A stretch of DNA of 33,584 nucleotides. Origin: Rubricella sp038526735 (lineage in GTDB: Bacteria > Pseudomonadota > Alphaproteobacteria > Rhodobacterales > Rhodobacteraceae). The stretch spans positions 1 through 33,584 of the forward strand of contig JBCBGM010000030.1 in assembly GCA_038526735.1 (NCBI GenBank), read 5' to 3'. The notes under the pieces are model-generated. The model was not told the origin of the DNA. It saw only the letters and a program-made list of their open reading frames with translations, and did no database searches. The position numbers and the translations under genes were made by a program. Below are positions 33,164 to 33,584 of the stretch, piece by piece (position 1 is the first letter of the stretch; each line of letters opens with the position of its first letter).

Positions 33164-33584
33164 ATGACCAATATGCGCATGACTGAAAAAGACCTCACCG
33201 ACCGTGACACCAAGATCGCGACCAAGGGCGTGGACGTTTATTATGGCTCCAAGCAGGCCATCAATTCCGTCGATGTGGACATTCTCAACAACACTGTGAC
33301 GGCCTTCATCGGCCCGTCTGGCTGCGGAAAGTCGACGTTCCTGCGCTGTCTCAACCGCATGAACGACACCATCGATATCGCGAAGGTGACGGGTGATATC
33401 CTGCTGGATGGCCAAGACATCTACGACAAAGACATCGACCCGGTGCAACTGCGCGCGCGGGTTGGGATGGTCTTCCAAAAGCCCAATCCGTTCCCTAAGT
33501 CGATCTACGAGAACGTCTCCTACGGCCCCAAGATCCACGGGCTGGTCGCCAACAAGGCCGATCTGGATGACGTGGTCGAGCAAT
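33164..33584 (+). CDS. pstB: Phosphate ABC transporter ATP-binding protein PstB, 3' end beyond window
   Basis: ATPase subunit of the phosphate importer. About 140 residues are visible, and the frame stays open to the window end. AAAGGA precedes the ATG at 33164 with about 10 bases spacing. Walker A is GPSGCGKST (50-58). The Q loop is VGMVFQKPNPFPKSIYENV (about 100-118, Q105), with the PstB-specific NPFPKSIYENVSYGPKIHG. The ABC signature and Walker B lie outside. It starts 25 bases after the pstA stop in the same operon; phoU and phoB would be expected next. Confidence 0.96.
   Translation, partial: MTNMRMTEKDLTDRDTKIATKGVDVYYGSKQAINSVDVDILNNTVTAFIGPSGCGKSTFLRCLNRMNDTIDIAKVTGDILLDGQDIYDKDIDPVQLRARVGMVFQKPNPFPKSIYENVSYGPKIHGLVANKADLDDVVEQ

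Noticed and set aside
1..33584. tRNA genes, insertion sequences, phage genes or CRISPR arrays
   Set aside because: No tRNA-like cloverleaf, transposase, integrase, regularly spaced repeat or terminal inverted repeat was recognised on reading either strand.

Overview
The window looks like a chromosomal segment of a marine alphaproteobacterium of the Rhodobacteraceae (Roseobacter-like). Base composition is GC-rich and genes are packed tightly on both strands. Markers of this group include a MucR/Ros regulator, RpoH, COQ9, DUF1178, the coaBC-dut-moeB order, a dimethylglycine-dehydrogenase-type flavoprotein, and a PhoR-PstSCAB locus with an unusually long PstA. No tRNA, rRNA, insertion sequence, prophage or CRISPR array was seen. 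No gene-free stretch exceeds about 200 bases. Taxonomy is inferred from protein character only.

Layout. Positions 1-5034 hold the 3' part of an M3 oligopeptidase, a degenerate glycosyltransferase-like protein (minus), mucR, miaB and a secreted SH3 protein (minus). Positions 5119-6825 hold a 2-hydroxyacid dehydrogenase and a sulfotransferase. A minus-strand operon at 6843-10542 reads coaBC, dut, an Rrf2 regulator, a membrane-anchored GNAT and a MoeB/ThiF adenylyltransferase, followed by rpoH (10699-11574, minus). Divergent from rpoH are cobU, a histidine phosphatase, a GST fused to a Cys-rich YHS-like tail, and a small P-loop kinase. A large DMGDH/GcvT flavoprotein (14331-16826) and a small exported protein follow.

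Positions 17444-21007 carry a minus-strand operon of four catabolic-type enzymes, each joined to the next by an ATGA overlap: type II HAD, alpha/beta hydrolase, Ser/Thr dehydratase-like PLP enzyme, and a D-arginine-dehydrogenase-like flavoenzyme. This is the most system-like accessory unit here. Positions 21138-24940 hold a YcjF-type membrane protein, lolA (minus), a secreted protein of unknown function, an FMN L-lactate dehydrogenase behind a striking inverted repeat, and a frameshifted MmcQ/YjbR gene. Positions 25013-27303 hold an integral-membrane methyltransferase-like protein, rpsU (minus), COQ9 and DUF1178 (minus).

The right end (27429-33584) is the phosphate-starvation locus phoR-pstS-pstC-pstA-pstB', with pstB cut by the window edge. 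pstS ends in a strong intrinsic terminator. pstC has its own candidate Pho box of three 7-mers at exact 11-bp spacing, so PhoB probably drives pstS and pstCAB separately. Overall this is mostly ordinary core genome. The items most worth a second look are the four-enzyme operon, the GST-YHS-like fusion, the MucR lacking Zn ligands, the frameshifted MmcQ gene, and the regulatory repeats at lldD and pstC.
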